From: Ancistrus triradiatus | Taxonomy: Eukaryota > Chordata > Actinopteri > Siluriformes > Loricariidae | Length of the DNA stretch: 64,000 bases | NCBI GenBank assembly: GCA_025084515.1 | Contig: JAJAGP010000083.1 | Coordinates: 333,665-397,664 of the forward strand | Direction: 5' to 3' | Part shown: positions 19,910 to 30,500 of the stretch, piece by piece | Layout of the letters: each line of letters starts with the position of its first letter | Position numbering within the stretch: position 1 is the first letter of the stretch | Made by a program: the position numbers and the translations under genes | The notes under the pieces: model-generated | Told to the model about the DNA's origin: nothing | The model's database searches: none | What the model saw: the letters and a program-made list of their open reading frames with translations, nothing else

Positions 19910-22617
19910 ATGATGAAGGCGGCCTTGCTGGTTTTGTTTCTTTTGGGAGTTGCGAGTGCCAAGCAGTACACTCGATGCCAGGTGGCAAAAATGTTAAAAG
20001 CAGAAGGAATGGACGGGTTTAAAGGCGTAAGTCTGGCTCAATGTAAGTATACCATGCATTTATTGTAAAGTGCAGAGAAGCTTGGTGCAAATGAAGGAGC
20101 ACAGAATTCTGTTGTGATGTATATTTGAATCTTTGTACAGGGTGTATAAAGATACAGATACACTACAATTAATATAAACTACCTGGACAAAAATGGTCTC
20201 GTATCATTTCAAATACTTGTTAATACTGGCTTTTGCCTTTATCGCAGCACAAATCCTGCTAGCTAATTTATTCCACCAGTGTTTTGAGATATAAAGACGG
20301 TATTTTAGTTCACTGAATTAATTTGCCATTCAGCCACAGTTTGTGCTGCCTGTTTTGGCATTTAACCTGCTGTTCCAGATAATCCCACAATTTGTTAGGA
20401 CTGTGGTCTGAGATTTTGTTTTTTGCTCAGTGAAATTGTCTCAAAATTTAATTATTTAATTGAACAGGTGTCTTTTGTCATACCAAATGACACATATAAA
20501 TTCATCAAGCACTTTATTGGGAACACTATGCTAATACTGGGTACTAATCCCTTTGCTCGCAATAAAGTGTCAGTTCTTTGTGGCATGGATTACCCAAGAT
20601 GTTGCAAGAATGCCTTTGAGATTCTTTTCCAGGCTGACATGACTGCATCGCCCAAACCTGGAGATTTTTCATTTCAGTTTTAATTCCTGTTCTACCACAT
20701 CCCAAAGGTGTTTGATTGGTTTCAGATCCAGTGACTGGGAAAACCACTGAAGAACACTGAGTTCATTGTCATGTTCAAGAAACCGGTTTGAATCAAATGT
20801 TGCTCAGTGGCATGGTGCAATATCATGCTGGGAGTAGCCATTAGAAGATGGATAAATTGTGTCCATGAAGGGATGCACATGGTCAGCAACAAAACTCAAT
20901 GGGCTGTGGCATTCAAGCGATGATTTATTGAAATTCACAGGCTCAAAGTGTACCACGCCCATTGGCCGAGCTGTGGACACAAGGCAGGTTGGGTCCATGG
21001 ATTCATGTGCCAAATTCTAACTCTACCATCTGTGTGCCTCAGCAGAAAAGTAGGTTCATTAGCCCAGGCTATGTTTTTTCCAGTTTCAACTGCCCAGTTT
21101 TGATGAGGTTGTGTCCACTACAGCCTCGGCTTTCTGCTGTTGTAACCCTATCCGCATCAAGGTTTGACACGTTGTACATTATGAGATGCATTTTTGCCTG
21201 CCATAATTGTACAGAGTTACTTAGCTCCTCAAACCAGAACTGACCATCTACCGCTCTCGTCAGGAAGGTGTAAAGTTTTTTTTTTTAATTGCACCATTCT
21301 GAGTCAACTCAATCATTCATTCTCAGGCTGCTTATTCAAATTCAGACTTGTTGAGAACTAGGGCCTAACTGGCAACACTGGGCACATGGTGGGAAACAGC
21401 TGGGCACGACCACTCTCCCTAACAAGTAGAAAGGATAACGGCCGTGGAACAGCGTGGTATGTTACAGTGCATTTGCCAATATCATAGGTCCTTTATTTCA
21501 CACAGCCCCATATCTGTCATAGTCAAGTCAACTTTAATTCTAAAGTGCATTTTACAATGGAGCATTGTCTCAAATTGTCTTCTAAATTATAAGACCCATC
21601 CCAACTCGAGCAAGCCAATGGTGACAGTGGCAAGGAAGAACTCCCAAAACATTACATGGAAGAAACCTTGGGAGGACCAAGACTCAAAAAGAGACCAAAC
21701 CCCCTGTGGAAACAGCAGTTCACAAAGGTCTGTGTTTGAACCTTGGGATAGGACTTGCAAGAAGAAAGTTGGATCATGTCTAGGGTGCTCATCTGCCCGC
21801 ACCCTGAGAATTATGGCTTAGGCTCATCTCTTAGCCCCCAGACCTGCAACCCTGACCAGGAGAAGCAGGAGTAAAATGGGATGATTCTGTTTCTGTCATT
21901 ACTGATGATCTGCTATATATGTGACAAATGTTTTGATGTGCAGCTGAGTACAGCCTCTGGAGACACAAAAATCAGTCAATTCATGTTGGTTCTATTGCAG
22001 TTTATCAGACTGATACTAAATGTTTTTTCTATTAATGAACACTACTATGTAGGGCTTTGCCTGATCAAATATGAGTCTGACCACGAGACTCAGGCCATCA
22101 ACCGGAACACCGATGGATCAGTGGACTACGGCATTTTCCAGATCAGCAATCGTTACTGGTGTATCACTGGGGTCGTTCCGAGTGCTAACGGCTGTAAGGT
22201 CTCCTGTGGTGGTAAGAAACCTCCCATCCATGTCTTCCCTTTATTGTCAATGTAAGGAATAAATTAACAGAACCTTTATCATATATTCGACCACATTTTC
22301 TACATCTGTATCATTATATCCAATCAATATCAGAGGTAAATAAAGATCAGACGAGGGTTCATGTTATTGTATCTCTTGCTTTCTTGATCAGAGCTTCTCA
22401 CTGATAACATCTCAAAATCCATCCAGTGTGCTAAGACCATAGTGACCCAGCAGGGAATCAATGCCTGGTAACATTATATCATCCATTTTTAATAGGGATT
22501 GTTTACTGAAATGATTTATGATTCATTCATTTATTGAACTCTTCTTGCAGGGCGGTTTGGCAGAAGTTCTGTATGGGCCGTGATTTGAGCTCTTACACTG
22601 CAGGCTGTGGACTTTAA
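19910..22617 (+). CDS. lyz: c-type lysozyme, complete four-exon gene
   Basis: Exons are 19910-20042, 22053-22211, 22392-22467 and 22551-22617, all with GT-AG introns and matching phases; they encode 144 residues. The enzyme hydrolyses the MurNAc-GlcNAc bond of bacterial peptidoglycan and is secreted. A 17-residue signal peptide (MMKAALLVLFLLGVASA) precedes mature KQYTRC. All eight cysteines of the fold are present. In mature numbering the catalytic pair is Glu35 (in IKYESDH) and Asp52 (in GSVDYGIFQIS). The intron positions are the classical ones, with introns 1 and 3 splitting Trp codons (W28 and the NAW tryptophan). The Ca-binding aspartates of alpha-lactalbumin-type proteins are not seen, and the retained Glu35/Asp52 argues against a lactalbumin. 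The mature chain, 127 residues, is slightly shorter than the usual 129-130 because of single-residue gaps after the YWC motif and before NAW. Of the two adjacent start ATGs (19910, 19913) either could be used. Confidence 0.94.
20490..21245 (-). mobile_element. Tc1-like remnant in lysozyme intron 1
   Basis: Antisense relic of a Tc1-like transposase. On the minus strand FVADHVHPFMDTIYPSSNGY and QHDIAPCH carry the second catalytic Asp region (about 20915-20810), and 'cagtggttttcccagtcact' with 'ggatctgaaaccaatcaaac' is the third-residue region (about 20755-20715). The 3' terminal repeat survives at 20504-20530 ('caagcactttattgggaaca'). The 5' part is missing. It lies within the first lysozyme intron, opposite to the gene. 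Confidence 0.8.
21521..21720 (-). mobile_element. Short L2-like LINE 3' fragment in lysozyme intron 1
   Basis: 'agtcaagtcaactttaattc' and 'cattttacaatggagcattg', then 'gaagaaaccttgggaggacc', match the 3' UTR of the LINE copies at 10784 and 50752. About 200 bases remain. Confidence 0.7.
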
Positions 22618-22798
22618 ACCAATGTCATGGAAGTTCATCATTTCAGCGACTGTAATAATCAAAGGAAATTCTGAAGCTGTACTGATGCGCAGAAATTCAT
22701 TTGTTCAAACGCTGACCAAACAGCTTGACCACATGCTTAACATGCCTTTCATTCTTACGAGTGACTGGATTGCATTAATACAATAATGCATCTCTGGA

Positions 22799-22804
22799 AA
22801 TAAA
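22799..22804 (+). terminator. Poly(A) signal AATAAA, lysozyme
   Basis: Canonical AATAAA 182 bases after the lysozyme stop codon, in an AT-rich context. Confidence 0.75.
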
Positions 22805-22999
22805 GCATTAAAATACAGATTTGTTTTGTTTGTCTGTTTTTTCATATAATGTACTTTTGTAGAAGCATAGTAGAAGAATGATGTGCATCTAGGTTCAAAA
22901 GAAATTTACAAACAAAAAATAGTTGTGAGATGTTTGTGAAATGCAAAATAATTTTTTTCACACTGATTGGTAAAGTGAGATCAGAATAACAGAGTAAAA

Positions 23000-23205
23000 A
23001 AGTATTTTTTACTTGAAAGTTTGTGAACTATTTTTTATTAATTTTCTATATTTCTGCATAAATTTAACCCAATACATCATCAGATTTCTCATCAGTCCTG
23101 AAGGTAGATAAAGAGAACACAGTTAAACAAATGAGACAAACACATTATACTTGGTCATTTATTTATTGAGGAAAATCATCCAATATTACATAATAGTGAG
23201 GGCAC
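23000..23205 (-). mobile_element. Solo end of the Tc1-like family of 16.8 kb
   Basis: 'acttgaaagtttgtgaacta', 'atttctgcataaatttaacc', 'catcatcagatttctcatca' and 'gtcatttatttattgaggaa' match the left end of 16783-18050. The rest of the element is absent. Confidence 0.75.
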
Positions 23206-23443
23206 TGGACACATGCTAAATACATGTGTTTAGATCAGTTGGTGTCTCTAAAGTGTGAATGAATGTGTGTGTGTATGTGTATGTTGTGTAACTTGACTTG
23301 ACACTTTTAGGGAATGAAAACCAAAAGAGTCAAAACATTTGATTTAGGTTACTAAGAATAAGGTTGGGTAAGGGGTAAGTGTAGCATTAATTAGCTACAG
23401 TGATTTTTATGCCTCTGGAAAGACCCCAAAAAGATAGTGAGCC

Positions 23444-23447
23444 AGAG

Positions 23448-23481
<34 letters not shown>

Positions 23482-23592
23482 ACATGTACCCCTGACTAAG
23501 GTTGGTTCCTGTCTTCCGCCTTCTGTTGCTAGCTAAGATCTGGCTCACTGCGACCCTGAATTGGATTAAATGGGTATGAAAATGAATGAACA
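23444..23592 (+). repeat. (GT)n tract and 3' fragment of dispersed repeat
   Basis: A (GT)n run at about 23450-23480 is followed by 'ggttggttcctgtcttccgc' and 'ctcactgcgaccctgaattg', ending in 'aaaatgaatgaac'. This is the 3' half of the 'GGCACGGTGGC' family, as at 41.2 kb. Confidence 0.7.
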
Positions 23593-23776
23593 AGTGGCTG
23601 CCATTTATGTAGTTTCTACAATTTAATTTCAAACCCAGATGTCACCAGATGTGTGTGACCAGATGTGGTCCCCTTATACTAATAAAACAGGACTGATATT
23701 TCCTGTTAATTCCCACTAAATGGAAATGAAATTCTTCACATTTCCTATTTTTTATACACCGGATGTCGTATTTACA

Positions 23777-24398
23777 CTAAGTGCGTATACATGCAATTAA
23801 TAATTCGATAATGAAAGATTTTCTACAGTTATCCGATTACTCAAGCGGTCATGTATACAGCGTACTCCGATCTAGAAATCAGATCAAGAAATCCGATAAA
23901 GAGAGATGGATTTTAACACAGAAATCGGATTACGCATTGCATGTATACCAGTTACCCGATTATGATCGGAGTTTTCATTTTGCGCATGTGCACCAGCGTT
24001 CCTACACGGTTGCCAGGTCCGCATATTTCTAACGATTTGGCTTTTCTCTTTCTCTTATGACTTTAGCGATTTTTCTCCTCTGGATCTGGCAACCCCGGAA
24101 TTATACTCGCCACGGAATTAAAGCAGGAGAAACGGCTATCAGACTCTTTGGGGAGACTTTGAAACCTCTGAAACGAGCAAATGAATAATTTGATTATTTA
24201 ATATTAAAGTACTAAGTTTATGTCACATAAATTAAATATCATGAGATTATTGGTTGGTTGCAAAATAGAAATCCGATTACTGCCTGAGTCATGTAAACCC
24301 GGAGGTTTCCCATTATCTGATTACTTATATTGGTGACCAAATCTGATCTTCTGCAGTTATCGGATTATTTAATGCATGTAAACGTTCTCACTGGCATA
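23777..24398. mobile_element. Palindrome-rich MITE with repeated 'ATCCGATTA' motifs
   Basis: Left end 'gtgcgtatacatgcaattaa' with 'taattcgataatg' and right end 'cagttatcggattatttaat' with 'gcatgtaaacgttctcac' form an imperfect inverted repeat. Inside, the motifs 'tccgatta' or 'taatcgga' and 'catgtatac' or 'catgtaaac' recur at least six times in both orientations, for example near 23832, 23850, 23922, 23950, 24270 and 24358. No coding capacity. Consistent with a non-autonomous DNA transposon with sub-terminal repeats. Confidence 0.7.
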
Positions 24399-24429
24399 CT
24401 TGGCAGTTTTCTGTTTTCAGTTTCTGTGA

Positions 24430-24620
24430 CGTTTCATATTTTGTCCACTAGATGGCACTGATACACTTAACAGTTCCTTTATTGTCCACTACATAGCACT
24501 GAAAATCCTGACATTTACTATTTTGTATTGTAGATAGCAATGAAACAGCAGAAATGCTACTTGAGTGAAATAAGCTTACTACCACTGTACAAGATAATTC
24601 CCCAAGTAAAGTGTAAGAAA
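24430..24620. repeat. Dispersed block with a CTCF-like motif
   Basis: 'ttttgtccactagatggcac' contains the CTCF-like CCACTAGATGGCAC at 24445-24458, followed by the degenerate 'attgtccactacatagcact'. The downstream 'ccccaagtaaagtgtaagaa' is related to 13.99-14.04 kb ('cccaagtaaaagtactcaag'), so the block is a dispersed repeat. Confidence 0.5.
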
Positions 24621-25639
24621 GTAACTAGTTAAAAACCTGTTCAGTAATGTACGGATATTGAGGCAGCCACGATATTCAACAGCAGCGTATATAGCGGCTC
24701 CCAGCATGCATTGCAAGTTCGGCGTGCCAGGTGTGTTTTTGTGTTATTATTACATTTCAAAGTTTGTATTGCATAAGTATTTTCAGTTTCTTAGTAATGC
24801 CCACAAGCACGTATATAATGTTAGTTAATTATAGATATAAACTACCAGAAGAGGGCGGCCTAGCCCATTAACATCCCCCCTTCACTATTGCTCAGACTTA
24901 GCACCATTGCTAGCTCTCATTGTCAGGTGATTTAGTTTGCCTGGGCAGTTATTAGTTATGAAGAATGTATAATCTGTCTTTTATACTGTATTAGTGTCTG
25001 ATGTGGGATGATTCAAGAAAGAGACATTTAAGAATGACAAACTCTGCAGTTTTTACAATCAGTAAAAAGCAAAAATGTATTTAAAAAAGGTAAGAAAACA
25101 TGAAGCATCTCATTTAATACATACATTGAAGCCTTACATATCAGATGACACATGTAATATTGTGTGGATATATTCAGCCACTGTGCAGTCAACTTCTTCA
25201 AGGTAATGCATAATGTATCAGGTGTAAATCACCAAAAATAACTAAAAACCTGTAAGAAAGTAGTAATACAGAACTACAGTATGACAAAAATATACATGGA
25301 ACTAGTTACAGCATTAATAGGAAAACAATACAATAGACAAATCAAGTAATACAACTTTGGAAAATCTTTGGAAAATGCTTTTACACTTGCATAAACAATT
25401 TGTGAACCAAGGATTATTTATAAAACATGGTCTGATCTACCTGTAAGCCATGATAATAGTTGATTACTAGTTAGAACAATAGATTGCATGAACTAATAAA
25501 GTTATTTTCATACCTTTACGCATTCACAGTCCAGGCTGGAAAGGGCATGGAAACTATTATATTTAATACTGCGATCAATCCCTGTGTTAGTGTATTAACT
25601 TCTTGTAGTTGCCGATTGAATGTACACAATGGTAAGGAG
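24621..25639. other. No gene recognised
   Basis: Unassigned AT-rich sequence. 'agcggctcccagcatgcatt' at about 24693-24714 recurs near 50.70 kb, just upstream of the LINE there, and so is part of another dispersed repeat. Confidence 0.4.
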
Positions 25640-26130
25640 GAATTTTTTTAGCAAATGGTCCCAACCTTGATGCTCCCTTCACCAGGTTTCACAGTTGTGA
25701 AGAGGTTCTGGTGCTGGTGCACCAAAATGTCTCAAATGTAGCACTGAAACTTTGTTGTAGAAACATTGTGGAACGTCCTCGTGGTATTTTGCAAGTTTAA
25801 GACTTGCAGCAATAGTAAAATGAACAACACACTGGCAGATCCTTGAAATTTCTGCAGGTCCATTGCCGTTCCTGCTTTCTTCTTCAGCATTGGTCTCTTG
25901 GTGTAATCTTAGCAGGATGTTTACTCCTAGGGAGAGTAGCAACAGTGCTCAGTTTAATCCATTTGTAGAACGTTTGTCTCATGGAATATTAAAGAACACC
26001 CAGGCCATTATAAATGGTTCATAGCATTTTCCAGCTTCATATATATTACAGTTCTCCTTCTAATGTCATTTGATATTTCTTTTGAAATATGAATAATTAT
26101 TGGCGAGAGTTGGGCTTGTTTGCATTGGCA
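25640..26130 (-). pseudogene. Tc1-like transposase N-terminal remnant
   Basis: On the minus strand a helix-turn-helix linker segment is readable at about 25985-25895: FYKWIKLSTVATLPRSKHPA followed by KITPRDQ. This aligns with Tc1 segments such as YKWRKFKTIVTLPRSGRPTK at 17.75 kb. Stops and shifts follow. No ends are identifiable. Confidence 0.7.
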
Positions 26131-26143
26131 CCTCTATAACATG

Positions 26144-27303
26144 TACAGTGTTGCTTGAGAGTTTGTGAACCCTTTAGAATTGTATATATTTCTGTATAAA
26201 TATGACCTAAAACATCAGATTTTCACGCAAGTCCTCAAAGTAGATAGAGAATCCAATTAAACAAATGAGATAAAAATCTTGTCATTTATTTATTTAAGCA
26301 CACAATACATTATTACATATTTGTGAGTGGCAAAAGTATGTAAACCTTTACTTTCCGAATCTTGTGTTAAACACTTGTGCAGCAATAACTGCAAATAACC
26401 GTTTTTGGCTAAAGTCCTGCACATGGGCTTGGAAGAATTTTATCCCATTTCTCCATACAGAACAGCTTAAACTCAGGGATGTTGTTGGGTTTCCTCACAT
26501 TAACTCATCACTTCAGCTCCTTCCACAATTCTATTGGATTTAAGTCCAGACGTTGACTTGTTGTTCAGTGTTCTACTGATGGTGGACCCATGAACATTGA
26601 CATTAGCAATATGAGAAAGGCCTTTAGTTGCCACTGCAGATTATTACATGCCTTGATCAAACAGTGGTCTTTGTTGATCGGCCACTCTTGGTCAGTGAAA
26701 CAATGGTCATGAATTTCCTTCTTGGATTGGAGGAGTCCACACTCTTTAGAGATGGTTATCAGAACTTTGTTTGTACCATGATACACTTCCACAAACATTT
26801 ACATTTTACATTTACAGCATTTAGCAGACTCCCTTATCCAGAGCGACTTACAATTGATACAGTCTTACAATCTGAGCAATTGTGGGTTAAGGGCCTTGCT
26901 CAAGGACCCAACAGTGGCAGCTTGGCAGAGGTGGGATTTGAACCCTGGACCTTCTGGTCCATAGTCCAGTACCTTACCCGCTATGTTGTGAAGATCATTA
27001 AAAACAGGATTCACAACTGATTGACATCCCATAGACTGAAAATACCTGATTCTAATTTCACCTTCACAGTAACTGCTAATCCTAGAGCTTCACATACTTT
27101 TGCCACTCACAGATATGTACTGTTGGATCATTTTCCTCAATAAACAAATGAACAAGTATAATATTATTTATCACATTTGTTTAATTGGGTTCTGCTTGTC
27201 TACTGTTAGGACTTGTCTAAAAAAGGGGAATGATGATGTAGGTCATGTATATTAAGAAATATAGACGGATCTAAAGTTTTCACAAACTTTCAAGTACCAC
27301 TGT
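26144..27303 (-). mobile_element. Tc1-like transposon, internally deleted, carrying a SINE
   Basis: Terminal repeats match the 16.8-kb family: left 'tacagtgttgcttgagagtt' with 'atgacctaaaacatcagatt', right 'aaagttttcacaaactttca' with 'agtaccactgt'. The transposase region is mostly lost; short antisense traces such as 'gttctactgatggtggaccc' and 'ccactcttggtcagtgaaac' remain. A SINE lies inside at 26797-26985. Confidence 0.85.
26797..26985 (-). mobile_element. SINE copy nested in a Tc1-like element
   Basis: Reverse copy running from 'tttacagcatttagcagact' to 'gtccagtaccttacccgcta'. It lacks the extreme head. It interrupts the Tc1 element at 26144-27303. Confidence 0.9.
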
Positions 27304-27340
27304 CCTTCCAATCACATACTTTTATATTAGCTTATTACTT

Positions 27341-27346
27341 TTTAAT
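27341..27346 (-). terminator. Candidate poly(A) signal (ATTAAA), PDZPH1
   Basis: ATTAAA on the minus strand, about 236 bases beyond the PDZPH1 stop codon. It is the first plausible hexamer I noticed downstream of the terminal exon. Confidence 0.35.
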
Positions 27347-27581
27347 ACATTAAAATGAAAATCAGAATGTCCAATAAGTTGATGTTTGGACACATGCAGG
27401 TGGTTTAGATGAATGTATTAATCACTATCATGCACTCCTGTGGTAATGCATAGTTCATATAAAAAAGGAACACGGCTGAGCATGAGTTTAGGGGTTAAAT
27501 CAGGTGAAATATAGCTGGGAAAATACTATGCAAGTAAATCATTGTTGGAGACTAGAACTGGGATCTGCAGTTGCACACAGC

Positions 27582-30500
27582 TCACATTTTGGTCTCCTCA
27601 GGTGGACGACCCATGTAATCATGAAGTGCCTGGTGAAAAGGCAGCCATTTTCCAATAGATGCTTTAATTGCCCCAGTCCACCTGTGGAGAAGGTGAGGAA
27701 AGAGAAAAGGAAGGAGGGTGAGGTGAGGTGAGGAGGATAAGAGAGAGTGTTATTCACATGGTTACATACACATGGTATGTACACATGGTTACAAGTAACT
27801 ATCTGCAATAGGCCAAAGACATTATCAGTTGTATAGTCAGTTCACCATAAATGGGATCATTGCTCAAATTGGCAGTTGTATGATGGGATGTCTTGCTCTT
27901 AAAAAGAGCTGTTTTCCTTGTAGGTAATGTTGCAGCAGTGCAGTGCATAAAATCATGCAGAGCCAACAGATTCGGCTAATGTTCACATCAACCACCAGAT
28001 TGGGGAAAATGTGTTGGGGGGAATGAATGGGGAAAAATCTTTTTTAACTTCTTAAATCTTTTTTTAAATTTTTACTAAGGCTTTGGTTTTTCATGCCCAC
28101 AATTTATCCATCTTCTAAAAATGTTCTCAAACTGATTACTTGAGCATGACAATGAGTTCAGTGTTCTTCAGTGGTTTTCCCAGTCACTGGATTTGAATCC
28201 AACAGAACACCTTTGGGTTTGGGTAGAAGGGGAGATTGGCAGCATGAAAGTGCACATGCGAAATCTGCAGCAAATGCATGATGCTGTCATGTCAACATGG
28301 AGCAGAATTTAAAAGGAATGTTTCCAGTGTCTTGTGGAATACATTCCATGTAGAATTGAGGCCGTTTTGAGTAGTACAGCATTCCTAATAAACTACTCCG
28401 TGAGTGTGGACATAATCAAGTTCTTGGAGAATTTATTCCTGTGAAGAGAGCGGACTACATACAATTTCTCACTATTACATTACATATAATGCAGTCTGTG
28501 CACTCAAATTACTTCAAATCACCCAAAATGAATGACTTTTGTGCAGGTATAGGTTCAATAGGTGCAGCACATTTCTTTCTTTACCTTTTATTTTCATTGA
28601 CATTTTCGGCACACAGGTAGAACACTTTGAACTCTTCGGATGGGGGTTTAAGCTCGATTGTGGACCTCTTAAATCCTAGAGGTTGTTCCCTCACTGTATA
28701 GCCATGCAGGTAGATCCCACCTGTGAATTGCAACAGAAAATACACAGTATTATGCAAAATATAAGAAATCCCAACAAGCTTGTGCCATGTAGTCTGTTGT
28801 TCCAGGCAATTTTAACTTTGGCTATGGAATTTATAACCCTATAAGCTATGAAACGTCTGTTAAAGATGCTGTTCAAGTTAGTTTTTGCTAGCGTGCCAGT
28901 CCCTATGACCCCAAATCTAATTAAAGAAAACGTTTTGGCACCATAAAAACTGATTGCAATTTGAAACAGTCCACCTATAAAGAAAATAACCAATGACAAG
29001 GTGATGTAAAGAAGCTAGTGTCACATAGCCACAGAAATTCCTCCTCCATGCCACTAGATGGCCCCTTCCCATGACTTAGTAAGTTCTTACATTTACATTT
29101 ACAGCATTTAGCAGACACCCTTATCCAGAGCGACTTACAATTGATACAGTCTTACAATCCAAGCAATTGTGGGTTAAGGGCCTTGCTCAAGGACCCAACA
29201 GTGGCAGCTTGGCAGAGGTGGGATTTGAACCCTGGACCTTCTGATCCATAGTCCAGTACCTTATCCGCTAGGCTACCACAGTTCTTATCGCTCATTACTT
29301 TCTGTATGCAGCCAATATAAAGCACATGGTTCCACTTTGTTGACAGAAAATGTTGGTTTTCTGGGCCAATTAGATTCATGGTAGTTTGGCTCACAGTGCT
29401 GCCTTGCAGCCCAGTTGAGCATAACATGCAGACATAATTGGCTGTGTCTGAGGGGAGGCTGTCAGGGGAGGCTGTCAAGGGACCTGTGATGAAATGGCAG
29501 CTCATTCAGGATACAGCCGAAATAGGAGCCAGAGCCCTCACAACCATGACCAGGTAAAAGGTGTTAAAACTTAAAGGTTTTACATTTCTGATCAAAGCTA
29601 TAAACAGCCTCAGAATTAGCAACCAGTGGTTTGCTGTCTTAGCAGAGATGGGATTTGAACCCTGGGCCTTGTGGTCCAGTACCTTAACCGCTAGGCCACC
29701 ACAGTCAAATTTAACAAATGTTATCGAGAACCTCACAAAGACAATGGCCATATATTTGTGTAGATCATTTAAGTATCAGATGTAACATACCAACTGCATG
29801 TGTTGATCGAATGCTGCCATAGAAGTAAAGGCATCCATCCTTTAGTATGCAGTAGTGCTGTGCCCATGTGTCCTTGTTTTTGCCCAACAAGTTCAGCAGG
29901 CCGAGACACTCTGGGTTCTTGACAGCCAAAGGAGGCAAGTTTGAGTTGTGCTTTGTCACATCCACCCACACATGATTCTGCAACACAACGCCACCATTAT
30001 GCTCTTCATTGTTACAAGGGTCATAATTTGTGTATTAGTATTATTAAATAATATATATATATATATAAGATTGGATTAAATTATATTAACATGTTATATT
30101 ACATATAATCTATAGTCTTTTTATATTCTTCTGTGGGTGCTTGGGTGATGCAGGAGTCTATACGCTAGTTCACCCCCTGGGCTGCAACATCAACCCTACC
30201 CTATTTAACATCTGCAACCCTGACCAAGAAAAGCAGCATTAGACCGTGGAAAAACTTTACTCTACTGATCCAGTGAAGTACATGCAGTGGCAATATTAAA
30301 CAATACATGATTACATGAAGTACACCTATATTTCATATCTGAGGATTTACCTGAGTAATGGGGTGTACTGCTCTTTCCAAGGATTCCAACCACCTGAGAA
30401 AGTATTTAAAATATTAAATTGCTGATTAAAGAAATATCTTTTAATATTTTAATGCCAGGATCAGCTAAGTGAGCTGCCAAAAAGTAGTACATGGTCACCT

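Larger units (their letters stand above)
27582..29977 (-). other. PDZPH1 exons 10-12: second PH domain
   Basis: Exon 10 (29977-29791) encodes NHVWVDVTKHNSNLPPLAVK followed by PECLGLLNLLGKNKDTWAQH and the strand pair YCILKDGCLYFYGS. Exon 11 (28720-28585) encodes the middle strands, with KRSTIELKPP and FKVFYLCAENVN. Exon 12 (27681-27582) gives the C-terminal helix with its conserved Trp (RWTGAIKASIGKWLPFHQAL) and the end of the protein, PPEETKM. The acceptor of exon 12 is 'ccttctccacag' on the minus strand. The SINEs at 29089 and 29641 lie in the intron between exons 10 and 11. Confidence 0.9.

Noticed and set aside
21881..22255. 124-codon frame spanning lysozyme exon 2
   Set aside because: Only 22053-22211 is exonic; the rest is intron read-through on both sides.
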